Below, piece after piece: positions 40,396 to 49,245 of a stretch of 64,000 nt of DNA. The number at the start of each line of letters is the position of its first letter. Position 1 is the first letter of the stretch. A program made the position numbers and the translations under genes. Where the stretch lies: positions 1 through 64,000 of the forward strand of contig NZ_JAJONF010000050.1 of NCBI RefSeq assembly GCF_021462265.1, written 5' to 3'. The DNA comes from Streptomyces shenzhenensis (GTDB lineage: Bacteria > Actinomycetota > Actinomycetes > Streptomycetales > Streptomycetaceae). The notes under the pieces are model-generated. The model saw nothing but the letters and a program-made list of their open reading frames with translations. It was not told the DNA's origin and made no database searches.

Positions 40396-42942
40396 TCAGA
40401 CGCCCACCCGGACCGCCTCCGCGGGCGGCACCCGCAGCGCCCTTCGCGTCGGCAGCTCGATCGTCACGTACGCCGTGACGATCACTGTCACCGCCGCCGC
40501 CGGCAGCAGCCACACCGGCCCCGCCGGCCACGGGCGGTCCAGGAGGCCCTCGCCCAGCAGCACCAGCGGCAGGGCGGACAGGAGCAGACCCGCGGCCAGG
40601 GCCGTCACCGCGATCACCCCGGCCTCCCGGCGCATCATCGCGAGGATCTGCCTCGGCGTCGTACCGGCCAGCCGCAGCGCGGCGATCTCCGTGCGGCGCT
40701 GGGCCGTCGCCGCGACCAGGCGGTTGGCGATGCTGAGCAGGAGATAGCCGAGCAGGACGACGATGACGGCGAGGTTCACCCACACCTCCGGCGGGGTGTC
40801 CGCGCCCCCCTGAGCGGCCGTGTCCGACAGGGCGAGGCCGGGGCGGGCGGCGGTCAGGGCCGTGAGAGCGCGTTCGGCCGTGGCCGTGCCGTCGGTGCGG
40901 ACGAGGACGCTCTGGTCGAGGGCCGACGTGGTGTGCCCGGCGGCCAGGTCGTGGGAGAGGACGACCGGACCGAAGCCGAGCCCCCGGTCGTAGACGGCCA
41001 CCACCTTCGCCTCGACGGGGGCGCCGTCGCCGAGGAACAGCTTGATACGGGCGCCCGGGCGGGCAGCGCGCGGCCCCGCGACCTCGCCGCTCACGGCGAC
41101 CGTGGCGCCGGTCAGTCCGGCCAGGCTGCCCTGGGTCACGCCGAGGTCGAGCACGTCCCGCGCGGCGGGGGTGAGGATCAGCGCGGCGGCGGACTCGGTC
41201 TCGGTGTCGCCGAACATGCGGTACGGCCAGACGACGGTGGTCGTGCCGACGGGGGCCGCCGCCCGTACCCCCGGCAGCCGCCGTACCGCGGAGAGGGTGT
41301 CCGTCGGCAGCCCGCCGAGGGCGGCCGCGGTCAGCCGGTACTGGCCGAGTGTCCCGGTGCGGGTGTCGTCCGCGGTCGCGGCCAGCACGGTGGTCTGCGC
41401 GAGCGTGTACGTCAGCACGAACACCACCGCCATGGCGAGCGGACTGATCACCCCGGTGACGCGCTGCGCGTACGCCCGGACGTTGGACACGGCCAGCCAG
41501 GTCGGCGCGGACACCCCGGGACGCAGCCGTCGTACGGCCGCTTCCCCCGCCGTCCGGACCAGCGCCGGTCCGGCCAGGGCCAGGCCGATCGCGGCGAGGA
41601 TGCCCGCGATGGAGGTGGCGGAGGCACCGAGCGCGGTGCGTTGCAGGAGCGGGGTGCCGGACAGGACACCGGAGGCGGCCATCAGGAGCAGGCCCGCGGC
41701 CGTGCGGGGACGGGAGGGGACACGGGGCTCGCTGCGGGACTCGGCGACCGCCTCGGTGGCCGGCATCCTCGAGGTGCGCCAGGCCGCGCAGCGGGCCGCG
41801 ATCCGGACGGCCGGGATGAGCAGGAGGACGGTGGCGAGAGCCGGGAACGGACCGAAGGTGAGCGGGAGTCGGGCGGGGAGGACGTCCTGGTGGACGAGCA
41901 GGGAGCGGAAGCGGTCGGCGAGCACATAGCCGAGGGCGATGCCCGGCGCCAGGGCCACGGCGGCCACGGCCGTCGACTGGGCCGCCGCCAGCCGCCGGAT
42001 CTGCCGCGGGGTCGCGCCGACGGCCCGCAGCAGCGCCAGGTCGCGGCGCTGCCCGGCGATCGCCACCCCCAGCGCGCCGGTCGTCACGAACCCGGTGATC
42101 AGCAGGACGATTCCGGCGAGCGAGCCGGAGAGGAGGACGAGGAGGGAGCGCGCGGATCCGGCACCGGGGGCCACGGCCGTACCCCGGTCGGGTCCGGTGA
42201 GGACCCGCAGACCGGTCCCGGCGACGGCGGTGCGCACCGCCGAGGCGACCTGGCCGGTGGCGCCGGGCCGGGTGCGGAGGCCGATGAGGTCGACGGTGCC
42301 GGCGCGGGTGGCGCCGGCCGTCTTCGTGCGGGTGCGGGCCGCCAGTTCCGCCGCCCTGCCGTCCGTGAAGTAGATGCCCGCGTCCGGGGCGTGGACCAGG
42401 GCCGAGACGCGGTAGGCCGTGGCCGCGCGGCCGTTCGCGGTGACGCGGACCCGGTCGCCCACGGACAGGCCGGTCGTCGCGGCCACCGCCACCTCGGCGG
42501 GCGCCGACGGGGCCCGGCCCTCGACGCGGGCGCCGCCGGCGAGCAGCTTCGCCGAGGACCAGCCGTGCCCGGCCGCCGCCGGGTCCTCGCCGGTCACCGG
42601 GGACAGGCGGCCGTGCGGGTCCGTCACGGCGGCCGGGAAGCCGATGTCGCCGACCGCGAGGGTGACACCGGGCAGCTTTGCCAGGCGGGCGGTGAGACCG
42701 GCCGGGACGGCGGCGCGTTCGGGCAGCGCGATCGGCAGGTCGCCCGAGACGTGGTACTCCTGGTCGGCGGCGACCACGACGTCCGCGCCGCCGAGGCGGC
42801 CCGGCGGCAGCTGGGAGCGGAGCCCGGACTCCGCCAGTACGCCGGTGGCGGTGATCAGGGCGGCGCCGCCCAGGACCGCGCAGGCCACGGCGAGCAGTGC
42901 GGCGATCCGGTGCGCGGCCATCCGCAGGGCGAAGCGGAACAT
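40396..42942 (-). CDS. FtsX-type ABC transporter permease
   Basis: 848 residues with about ten transmembrane helices in two FtsX/MacB-like halves and large extracytoplasmic domains. It starts MFRFALRMAAHRIAALLAVACAV. Such permeases, with a dedicated ATPase, export lipids, lipoproteins or antimicrobial peptides, or act in sensing; the substrate is unknown. It starts two bases after the ATPase stop and is the third gene of a minus-strand operon beginning with the small membrane protein. Confidence 0.9.
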   Translation of the reverse strand: MFRFALRMAAHRIAALLAVACAVLGGAALITATGVLAESGLRSQLPPGRLGGADVVVAADQEYHVSGDLPIALPERAAVPAGLTARLAKLPGVTLAVGDIGFPAAVTDPHGRLSPVTGEDPAAAGHGWSSAKLLAGGARVEGRAPSAPAEVAVAATTGLSVGDRVRVTANGRAATAYRVSALVHAPDAGIYFTDGRAAELAARTRTKTAGATRAGTVDLIGLRTRPGATGQVASAVRTAVAGTGLRVLTGPDRGTAVAPGAGSARSLLVLLSGSLAGIVLLITGFVTTGALGVAIAGQRRDLALLRAVGATPRQIRRLAAAQSTAVAAVALAPGIALGYVLADRFRSLLVHQDVLPARLPLTFGPFPALATVLLLIPAVRIAARCAAWRTSRMPATEAVAESRSEPRVPSRPRTAAGLLLMAASGVLSGTPLLQRTALGASATSIAGILAAIGLALAGPALVRTAGEAAVRRLRPGVSAPTWLAVSNVRAYAQRVTGVISPLAMAVVFVLTYTLAQTTVLAATADDTRTGTLGQYRLTAAALGGLPTDTLSAVRRLPGVRAAAPVGTTTVVWPYRMFGDTETESAAALILTPAARDVLDLGVTQGSLAGLTGATVAVSGEVAGPRAARPGARIKLFLGDGAPVEAKVVAVYDRGLGFGPVVLSHDLAAGHTTSALDQSVLVRTDGTATAERALTALTAARPGLALSDTAAQGGADTPPEVWVNLAVIVVLLGYLLLSIANRLVAATAQRRTEIAALRLAGTTPRQILAMMRREAGVIAVTALAAGLLLSALPLVLLGEGLLDRPWPAGPVWLLPAAAVTVIVTAYVTIELPTRRALRVPPAEAVRVGV

Positions 42943-42944
42943 GG

Positions 42945-43694
42945 CTAGCGGTCTCCCAACGTGGCGAGCCTGGCGGCCAGTTGGCTCGCCACCGGGTTGT
43001 GCAGGGTCTCGACGACCCGGCCGTCGGCCATCACCAGCGCGGTGTGCGCGCGGGCCGCGGCGGCCGGGTCGTGGGTGACCATCACGACGGTCTGGCCGAG
43101 GTCGTCGACGAGGGCCCGGAGCAGGTCGAGGACCTGGTGGGCGCTGCGCAGATCGAGGGCGCCGGTCGGTTCGTCGGCGAACACCACCGCCGGGTGGGCG
43201 GCCAACGCCCGTACCAGCGCGGCGCGTTGCTGCTGGCCGCCGGAGAGTTCGGCGGGGCGGTGGTGGAGGCGGCCGGAGAGGCCGACCCGTTCGACCAGGG
43301 TGCGGATCCAGTCCTGGTCGGGGCGGCGGCCGGCCAGCCGCAGCGGCAGCGTGATGTTGTCCTCGACGGAGAGGGACGGGATCAGGTTGTAGGCCTGGAA
43401 GACGAACCCGACGTGCTCCCGGCGCAGTTCGGTGCGCCTGGCCTCGTTCAGGCCGGTGATCTCCCGGCCGTCGATGCGGACACTGCCCGACGTCGGCGTG
43501 TCCAGGCCCGCCGCGCAGTGCATCAGCGTGCTCTTGCCGGAGCCCGAGGGGCCCATCACGGCGAGGAAGGTGCCGTGTTCCACGGTGAGCGACACGTCGT
43601 CCAGGGCCCGTACCCCGCCCGCGTACGTCTTGCCGACGTCCGCGAGCGCGATGGCCGGGGCCCGGCGGGCGGTGTCCGTCGCGGTCGCGCTCAT
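42945..43694 (-). CDS. ABC transporter ATP-binding protein (LolD/MacB type)
   Basis: 249 residues. Walker A GPSGSGKST, Q-loop FVFQAYNLIPSLSVEDN, signature LSGGQQQRAALVRAL, Walker B VVFADEPTGALD and H-loop VMVTHD are all present. The N-terminal ADVGKTYAGGVRALDDVSL is typical of the MacB/LolD subfamily that works with FtsX-type permeases. The start ATG overlaps the stop of the small upstream membrane gene (ATGA). Confidence 0.95.
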   Translation of the reverse strand: MSATATDTARRAPAIALADVGKTYAGGVRALDDVSLTVEHGTFLAVMGPSGSGKSTLMHCAAGLDTPTSGSVRIDGREITGLNEARRTELRREHVGFVFQAYNLIPSLSVEDNITLPLRLAGRRPDQDWIRTLVERVGLSGRLHHRPAELSGGQQQRAALVRALAAHPAVVFADEPTGALDLRSAHQVLDLLRALVDDLGQTVVMVTHDPAAAARAHTALVMADGRVVETLHNPVASQLAARLATLGDR

Positions 43695-43930
43695 CGGCGG
43701 CCGCGCAGCCGGCGTACGGCCAGGGTGCCCGCGCTGAGCAGGGTCACCACTCCGCAGGCCACGTTGATCCACGGGGCGGAGCCGCCGTACGAGGTCGCCA
43801 TGTTGGCGGCGGCGCTCAGCACGAGCAGGGACCAGAGCAGGGTGCGGGTGAGGTCCACGCCGCCGGTTCCGGCGCCTCGGCTGTCGGCGGGCGGTGTGCC
43901 GGTGAGTCGGTAGGGGTCGGGGCGGGCCAC
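43691..43930 (-). CDS. Small two-helix membrane protein of the ABC operon
   Basis: 79 residues. GTG 43930 is preceded by a perfect AGGAGG. Two hydrophobic segments, TLLWSLLVLSAAANMATSYG and INVACGVVTLLSAGTLAVRRL, are followed by a basic C-terminus (RRLRGRR). No family recognised. Four-base overlap with the ATPase gene shows translational coupling, so it is probably an accessory subunit of the exporter. Divergent from the histidine kinase at 44115, which is the usual neighbour of such exporters. Confidence 0.75.
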   Translation of the reverse strand: MARPDPYRLTGTPPADSRGAGTGGVDLTRTLLWSLLVLSAAANMATSYGGSAPWINVACGVVTLLSAGTLAVRRLRGRR

Positions 43931-44114
43931 GGGGAACCTCCTGCTGGGAGCTGACGTCCTGGGGTCTGGCCCCGACGCTACGGACCGTGACGCTCCTCGG
44001 ACGATCCCGCGTACCGCCGGATCGCGGGTACAGCAGGCTGTACTTTCCGGGGCTCGGGGGCCCGGCCGACCGCCGTACGCCCTAGGGTCGTGGGTGTGGA
44101 GGGGAGGGCTGCGG

Positions 44115-45449
44115 ATGGCCGGCACCGGCACCTCACCGGACCGCGCGCACGAGGGCGGGAGAGACGGTGGGAGAGACGCGGGGAGCGAGGACGCGGGCGC
44201 GTGCGGGCGGGAGGGCCTGAAGACGGTCGCCGGGCGGACGGTGCGGGCGGCCGGCGGCGCGCTCGCGGAGCTCGTCGGCGGACTCGGTACGGCCGTCATG
44301 GCCCTCGCCCTGCTCCTGCTGCTCGCGGCCGCCGCGGTGACCGCGCCGCTGGGCGCCGGGCTCCTCCTGGCGCGGCCGTCGCTGCGCGCGCTGCACGCCC
44401 TGGCCGGCCGGGAACGCGGACGGCTCGGCCGGCACGGCCCCGAGGTGGTCGCTCCGAGTGCGGCCCCGCCGACCCGGCTGCGGCCGGCCCTCGCCGACCC
44501 CGCCACCCGGCGGGAACTGGACTGGCTGGCCCGGCACGGCACGGCAGGACTGCTGCTGGGCCTGGCCGGACTCCTGCTGCCGCTGTCCGCCGTACGGGAC
44601 ACGGCGTTCCCGCTGTACTGGCGGTTCACGCCCGTGGACACGACCGCCACCTCCTTCGGCTACGGCATCGCGCACTCCTGGGCGGACGCCTTCGCCGTCT
44701 GCGCGTTCGGCATCGGGTCGATCGCCGTCATCCTGGGCCTGACCCCCGGTATGGCCCGGCTCCAGGCGGCTCCCGGACGGCGGCTGCTCGCCGCCGGACC
44801 CGACCAGGACCTCTCGCTGCGGGTCGCGGAACTCACCGCCACCCGGGCCGCCGCGCTCGACGCCCACGCCACCGAACTCCGGCGCATCGAGCGGGCGTTG
44901 CACGACGGCACGCAGAACCGGCTGGTGTCGGTCACCGTGCTGCTCGGCGCCGCCCGCCGCCAGGTGGCGCGGGATCCGTCCCGCGCCGACGAGATCCTGG
45001 AGCGCGCCCAGTCCGCCGCCGAGCAGGCGCTGGCCGACCTGCGCACGGTCTCGCGGAGCATCCTGCCGCCGGTCCTGGACGACCGGGGGCTCGCGGGCGC
45101 GCTGTCCGGCCTCGCCGCCGAGTGCCCGGTGCCCTGCCGGATCGACGTGGACGCCCCCGAACGCTGTGCCGCCTCCGTCGAGGCGACCGCCTACTTCGTC
45201 GTCGCCGAGGCCCTGACCAACGTGGCCAAGCACAGTGGCGCCCGGACGGTCACCGTGACCGTCCGGGCCCGGGGCGGCCGGCTGCGCCTCACCGTCACCG
45301 ACGACGGCCGGGGCGGCGCCGAGGAGACCGACGGCTCCGGCCTGGGCGGCATCCGCCGCCGGCTGGCCGCCCACGACGGCACCCTCCGCCTGGCCAGCCC
45401 GCCCGGCGGCCCGACAACCCTGGAAGTGGACCTCCCCAGTGGATCGTGA
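44115..45449 (+). CDS. NarL-type sensor histidine kinase
   Basis: About 444 residues. ATG 44115 follows GGAGGGGAGGG. Hydrophobic segments lie near residues 55-85, 150-175 and 195-220. The phosphoacceptor region is ERALHDGTQNRLVSVTVLLG (HisKA_3 type). The ATPase domain has VVAEALTNVAKHSGA (N box), TDDGRGG and GSGLGGIRRRL. There is no obvious ligand domain, so it is likely to sense the membrane state. It is divergent from the ABC exporter operon, a common pairing for exporter induction, and overlaps the response regulator frame by 11 bases. Confidence 0.9.
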   Translation: MAGTGTSPDRAHEGGRDGGRDAGSEDAGACGREGLKTVAGRTVRAAGGALAELVGGLGTAVMALALLLLLAAAAVTAPLGAGLLLARPSLRALHALAGRERGRLGRHGPEVVAPSAAPPTRLRPALADPATRRELDWLARHGTAGLLLGLAGLLLPLSAVRDTAFPLYWRFTPVDTTATSFGYGIAHSWADAFAVCAFGIGSIAVILGLTPGMARLQAAPGRRLLAAGPDQDLSLRVAELTATRAAALDAHATELRRIERALHDGTQNRLVSVTVLLGAARRQVARDPSRADEILERAQSAAEQALADLRTVSRSILPPVLDDRGLAGALSGLAAECPVPCRIDVDAPERCAASVEATAYFVVAEALTNVAKHSGARTVTVTVRARGGRLRLTVTDDGRGGAEETDGSGLGGIRRRLAAHDGTLRLASPPGGPTTLEVDLPSGS

Positions 45450-46593
45450 ATCACCAGCCCCCGACGGAACACCGGCCCCCGGCGGGCTTTCTCCCGACGG
45501 CGGGGCATCAGCCGCGGGCGGAGCACCTGCGCGTGGTGGAGCGCCAGTTTCCGGCGGGGTTTCTGCGGGCGGTGGGGCGTCAGCCGCGGGCGGAGCGCCT
45601 GCGCGTGGTGGAGCGCCAGTTTCCGGCGGGGTTTCTGCGGGCGGTGGGGCGTCAGCCGCGGGCGGAGCGCCTGCGCGTGGTGGAGCGCCAGTTTCCGGCG
45701 GGGTTTCTGCGGGCGGTGGGGCGTCAGCCGCGGGCGGAGCGCCTGCTCCCGGCGGAGCCCCCGCCCCCGGCGAAGCACCCGCGCGCGGCGAAGAACCGGC
45801 CCCCGGCGGAGCACCCGCGCGGTCAGGCGCGGTGGCGGCCGGCGCGGCGGAAGCACCGCGAAGCGCGGCGGCCCACGGGGACGTGCGGGTGGCCGGCGGG
45901 GGGCAAGTGGCCGACGACGCACGCCCGTCCCTGCGCATCGTCATCGCCGAGGACGACCCCCTGCTCCGCGAGGGGCTCGCCCTGTTGCTGCGGGCCGAGT
46001 CGATGGACGTGGCCGCCACCGCCGGTACCGCGGAGGAGGCGCTGGACGCCGTCGAGGCGTACGCGCCGGACGTCGCCATCCTCGACGTGCGGATGCCGCC
46101 GACCCACACCGACGAAGGCATCCGCGCGGCCGTCGAGGCCAGGCGGCGCCACCCCGGTCTCCCGGTCCTCGTCCTGTCGGCGTACGTCGAGCAGAGCTTC
46201 GCCACCCAGCTGCTCACCGGCGGGGCCGGCGGGCTCGGCTATCTGCTGAAGGAACGGGTGGGCCGGGTCGAGGAGTTCCTGGACGCCCTGCACCGGGTGG
46301 CGCGCGGCGGCACCGCGATCGACCCCGAGGTGGTCGCCCAGCTCTTCACCCGGTCCCGCCAGGACACCCGCCTGGAACGGCTCACCCCGCGCGAGCGCGA
46401 CGTGCTGGCGCTGATGGCGGAAGGCCTGGGCAACTCCGCGATCGCCGAACGGCTCGTCGTCACCGACGGCGCCGTCCACAAGCACATCCGGTCCATCTTC
46501 GCCAAGCTCGACCTGTCCCCGGCCGACCGGGTGGACCGCCGGGTGGCGGCGGTCCTGCACTACCTGGAGGACGCCCGGGCGCGCACTCGCTGA
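45439..46593 (+). CDS. NarL/LuxR response regulator with repeat-containing N-terminal frame
   Basis: If translated from GTG 45439 the protein has 384 residues; the receiver begins only near residue 163 (LRIVIAEDDPLLREG), with phospho-Asp in VAILDVRMPPTH and a C-terminal LuxR helix-turn-helix (LTPRERDVLALMAEGLGNSAIAERL). Normal relatives have about 220 residues, matching an internal GTG at 45907 preceded by GGCGGGGGG. The first 155 residues are a Gly/Ala/Pro repeat whose codon use in this frame is poor, so the upstream part may not be translated. Partner of the kinase at 44115. Confidence 0.8.
   Translation: MDRESPAPDGTPAPGGLSPDGGASAAGGAPARGGAPVSGGVSAGGGASAAGGAPARGGAPVSGGVSAGGGASAAGGAPARGGAPVSGGVSAGGGASAAGGAPAPGGAPAPGEAPARGEEPAPGGAPARSGAVAAGAAEAPRSAAAHGDVRVAGGGQVADDARPSLRIVIAEDDPLLREGLALLLRAESMDVAATAGTAEEALDAVEAYAPDVAILDVRMPPTHTDEGIRAAVEARRRHPGLPVLVLSAYVEQSFATQLLTGGAGGLGYLLKERVGRVEEFLDALHRVARGGTAIDPEVVAQLFTRSRQDTRLERLTPRERDVLALMAEGLGNSAIAERLVVTDGAVHKHIRSIFAKLDLSPADRVDRRVAAVLHYLEDARARTR
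45499..45749 (+). repeat. 72-bp minisatellite between kinase and response regulator domains
   Basis: Three near-perfect 72-bp units (45499-45714) and a partial fourth. Read in the regulator frame each gives GGASAAGGAPARGGAPVSGG plus VSAG, but only 13 of 24 codons end in G/C. In the +1-shifted frame 21 of 24 do. Confidence 0.85.
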
Positions 46594-46608
46594 CCCCCGG
46601 CGAGCGGC

Positions 46609-47649
46609 TCAGACGCGGACGCCGAACATGAACGGGCCGCCGATGGTGCTCATCGACTCGTAGCGGACGACCGTGCCGGTGCGCGGGGCGTGCAGCACCT
46701 GGCCGTTGCCCGCGTACAGGCCCACGTGGTGCAGGTCGTTGAAGAAGAAGACCAGGTCGCCGACCTGGAGGCCCGAGGTCGAGTAGATCTTGGTGCCGAT
46801 CGTCGACTGGGACTCGGAGGTACGGGGTATGGAGACGCCGGCCTGCGCGTAGGCCCAGGAGGTCAGGCCCGAGCAGTCGAAGGAGGACGGGCCGGTGGCG
46901 CCGTAGACGTACGGGGAGCCGAGCCTGGTCTTGGCGGCGGCGAAGGCGGCGGCGGCCCTGCCGGTGGCGGAGGTGTCGTTGCCGAGGTCCACCCGCTCGC
47001 TGGACGAGCGGCTGGCGCGATCCTGCTCGGCGGTCAGCGCGGCCCTCTCGGCGGCGGTGAGGCTGTTGAGCAGCTTCTGCGCCGCGGCCAGCCTGGCCTG
47101 GACTTCCTTCTTCTTCTTGCCCAGTTCGGTACGGGTGGCGGCCAGGTCCTTGAGCTTGCCGGTCGCCTCCGCCCGCTGCTGCGCCAGTTCACGCTGTTTG
47201 GCCTGGATCTTCTTCAGCGTCTCGACCTGCTGGCCGCTCAGCTGGTCGAGCGTGGAGGCCTTGTCCAGGTAGCTGTCCGGGTCGGAGGAGAGGAACAGCT
47301 GGAGGGAGGGGTCGATGCCGCCGCTGCGGTACTGGGCGGTGGCCATGGAGCCTATGCCGTCCCGCAGTTCGTTCAGCTCGTCCTGCCCGCGCGCGACCGA
47401 GTCCTGCAGCGCGGATATCTGCTTCTGGAGCTTCTCCTGCTTCTCCTTGGCCCCGTTGAACTTCTCGGTGGCCTGCTCGGCCTGCTCGTAGAGCTTGTCG
47501 ACCCGGGACTTGACCTCGTCCTTGCTCGGCTTCTCGGCGGGCGCGGCGTTGGCCGCCTGGGAACTGAGTGCCACGGCGGCAGCGGCGGCGGAGGTGAGCA
47601 CGGTCACGCGGGCACGGCCCGGCTGCTTGGCACGACGGTGGGACGCCAC
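46609..47649 (-). CDS. Secreted NlpC/P60 endopeptidase (RipA-like)
   Basis: About 346 residues. GTG 47649 follows AAGGAG. A signal peptide (VTVLTSAAAAAVALSSQAANA) leads to a long coiled coil (about residues 45-215) and a C-terminal NlpC/P60 domain with catalytic Cys in GPSSFDCSGLTSWAY and His in LHHVGLYAGNGQ. It hydrolyses D-Glu-mesoDAP bonds in peptidoglycan, and the coiled coil is usually autoinhibitory or a partner-binding region. Divergent from the GH18 gene. Confidence 0.93.
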   Translation of the reverse strand: MASHRRAKQPGRARVTVLTSAAAAAVALSSQAANAAPAEKPSKDEVKSRVDKLYEQAEQATEKFNGAKEKQEKLQKQISALQDSVARGQDELNELRDGIGSMATAQYRSGGIDPSLQLFLSSDPDSYLDKASTLDQLSGQQVETLKKIQAKQRELAQQRAEATGKLKDLAATRTELGKKKKEVQARLAAAQKLLNSLTAAERAALTAEQDRASRSSSERVDLGNDTSATGRAAAAFAAAKTRLGSPYVYGATGPSSFDCSGLTSWAYAQAGVSIPRTSESQSTIGTKIYSTSGLQVGDLVFFFNDLHHVGLYAGNGQVLHAPRTGTVVRYESMSTIGGPFMFGVRV

Positions 47650-47687
47650 GGAGGCGAGCTCCTTCCGAGCAGGGGTTCGGGCAACAG

Positions 47688-47717
47688 ACCCTAATGACTC
47701 TCTTATGGTCGGTTCAA
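47688..47717 (-). promoter_or_regulatory. Vegetative promoter of the NlpC/P60 gene
   Basis: On the minus strand TTGAAC (47712-47717), an 18-base spacer and TAGGGT (47688-47693) fit a housekeeping-sigma promoter, giving a leader of about 30 bases. This leaves no room for the c-di-AMP riboswitch often found before such genes. Confidence 0.55.
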
Positions 47718-47810
47718 ATCTTCGCATGAAAATCCTTGGCCGGAACCGATCGCGGGAGAAAGGTTTCTGATGCCCCGTCGGACGGAAGGGTCTGATGACT
47801 GTAAAGAACC

Positions 47811-47839
47811 TTGACAGTGAATTGGTCTAGTCCAACCAT
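47811..47839 (+). promoter_or_regulatory. Promoter with DasR-like operator before the GH18 gene
   Basis: A perfect TTGACA (47811-47816) is followed by a spacer containing TTGGTCTAGTCCAA (47822-47835), which fits the DasR responsive element consensus (tGGTCTAGACCa) with one core mismatch. The -10 would be AACCAT (17-base spacing), placing the transcript start at or next to the ATG at 47848, i.e. leaderless. DasR is the GlcNAc-sensing repressor of Streptomyces chitinase genes. Confidence 0.65.
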
Positions 47840-47847
47840 GGGCGTCC

Positions 47848-48906
47848 ATGAGACGCACTCGTGCTCTGCACGCCCTGCCCGCAACCGCCCTGTCCGCCGC
47901 GCTCGTCGCCCTCGGGGCAGGCGCCGCGCACGCGGCTCCGTACGCCACCGCGCACGCGGCGGGGCCCATGCCCGCCCATGTCGCGGCCCCCTACTTCGAG
48001 GCCTGGACCGGTGAGAGCCCCGCCGCCCTCGCCGCCGAGTCCGGCAACAAGTACCTCACCCTCGCCTTCCTCCAGACACCCGCCGCGGGCTCCTGCACCG
48101 CCGACTGGAACGGCGACGCCAACCAGCCCGTCGCCGCGGGCACCTTCGGCGCCGACATAGCCGCCCTCCAGGCCCGCGGCGGCAACGCCATCCCCTCCTT
48201 CGGCGGCTACAGCGCCGACACCACCGGCACCGAACTCGCCGACAGCTGCACCGACGTGGACGCCATCGCCGGCGTCTACGAGAAGCTCGTGACGACGTAC
48301 GGCATCAGCCGCATCGACCTCGACGTCGAGGCGGACTCCCTCGCCGACACGGCCGGAATCGACCGCCGCAACAAGGCGATCGCCAAGGCCGAGCACTGGG
48401 CCCGACGCACCGGCCACCCGCTCCAGTTCTCCTACACCCTGCCGACGACCACCAAGGGCCTGGAGGACAACGCCCTGGCCGTCCTGGAGAACGCCGTCGC
48501 CAACCACGCGCGCGTGGACGTCGTCAACATCATGACCTTCGACTACTACGACGGCGCCGCCCACGACATGGCCACCGACACGAGGACCGCGGCCGACGGC
48601 CTGCACGCCCAGCTCCACGCCCTCTACCCGCACAAGAGCGCGAAGGACCTGTGGGGCACGGTCGGCGTCACCGAGATGCCCGGCATCGACGACTACGGCC
48701 CCGCGGAGACCTTCACCACCCAGAACGCCGCGACGGTCGAGCGCTGGGCCGCCGCCCAGGGCATCGACACCCTCTCCTTCTGGGCCCTGCAGCGCGACAA
48801 CGGCGACTGCGTCGGCACCGCCGGCGCCAATGCCTGCTCCGGCATCGCCCAGGACCCCTGGTATTTCAGCCACACCTTCGCCGGGTTCGGCGGCCCCCGC
48901 CGGTAG
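47848..48906 (+). CDS. Secreted GH18 chitinase-like glycosidase
   Basis: 352 residues with a signal peptide (ALHALPATALSAALVALGAGAAHA). The GH18 catalytic motif DxxDxDxE is seen as SRIDLDVEADS near residue 155, with the Glu as proton donor; FSYTLPTTTKGL and VVNIMTFDYYDG fit later barrel strands. No chitin-binding domain is attached. It resembles Streptomyces GH18 chitinases of the small extracellular class. No ribosome site is visible before the ATG, in keeping with a leaderless transcript, and the promoter has a DasR-like site, so induction by chitin-derived GlcNAc is likely. Confidence 0.88.
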   Translation: MRRTRALHALPATALSAALVALGAGAAHAAPYATAHAAGPMPAHVAAPYFEAWTGESPAALAAESGNKYLTLAFLQTPAAGSCTADWNGDANQPVAAGTFGADIAALQARGGNAIPSFGGYSADTTGTELADSCTDVDAIAGVYEKLVTTYGISRIDLDVEADSLADTAGIDRRNKAIAKAEHWARRTGHPLQFSYTLPTTTKGLEDNALAVLENAVANHARVDVVNIMTFDYYDGAAHDMATDTRTAADGLHAQLHALYPHKSAKDLWGTVGVTEMPGIDDYGPAETFTTQNAATVERWAAAQGIDTLSFWALQRDNGDCVGTAGANACSGIAQDPWYFSHTFAGFGGPRR

Positions 48907-49054
48907 GTACCCGCCGCCACGCTCCGACGCCGCCGGCGCCCCGCCCGCGCCGGCGGCTTCCCCGCCCCCGCCCCAGCCCTGCCGGTGGCCGCCTCCGTCT
49001 TCCAGCGGGTGCCCGGCGGGTTCCGTGGCAGGCGGTCGCGGACGTGGTGGGGCC

Positions 49055-49070
49055 AGGGCCTTTCGGCCCT
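49055..49070. promoter_or_regulatory. GGG-N8-CCC palindrome, candidate DevR/DosR-type box
   Basis: AGGGCCTTTCGGCCCT has 6-bp arms around TTTC. The GGG-N8-CCC spacing equals that of the mycobacterial DosR box. It lies about 170 bases before the gene pair ending with VKOR, just upstream of a devR-like gene. The remainder of the gap 48907-49241 has no gene apart from the leader ORF at 49219. Confidence 0.4.
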
Positions 49071-49218
49071 TGCCGGCCGTCGGACGCGGTGACTTCACTG
49101 ATTCCGCGCGGTCCCGCCCGCACCGCTCTGGTCCGCCCGTGGGCTCGGCGAAGCAGTCCCGACCACGGGCGCACCCGGGCGGGCCCGCGCACCACGAGGA
49201 CGGAAGGGAGAACGTCGT

Positions 49219-49245
49219 ATGACGGGGAAGCGAGCGCGGAGATGA
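49219..49245 (+). other. 8-codon leader ORF overlapping the next start
   Basis: MTGKRARR is encoded from an ATG preceded by the strong site GGAAGGGAG (49202-49210 region). Its TGA overlaps the next gene's ATG 49242 (ATGA). The best ribosome site therefore serves the leader rather than the gene, which suggests coupled initiation. Confidence 0.4.

Noticed and set aside
47650..47847. c-di-AMP riboswitch before the NlpC/P60 gene
   Set aside because: The predicted promoter leaves only about 30 bases of leader, too short for this riboswitch class.
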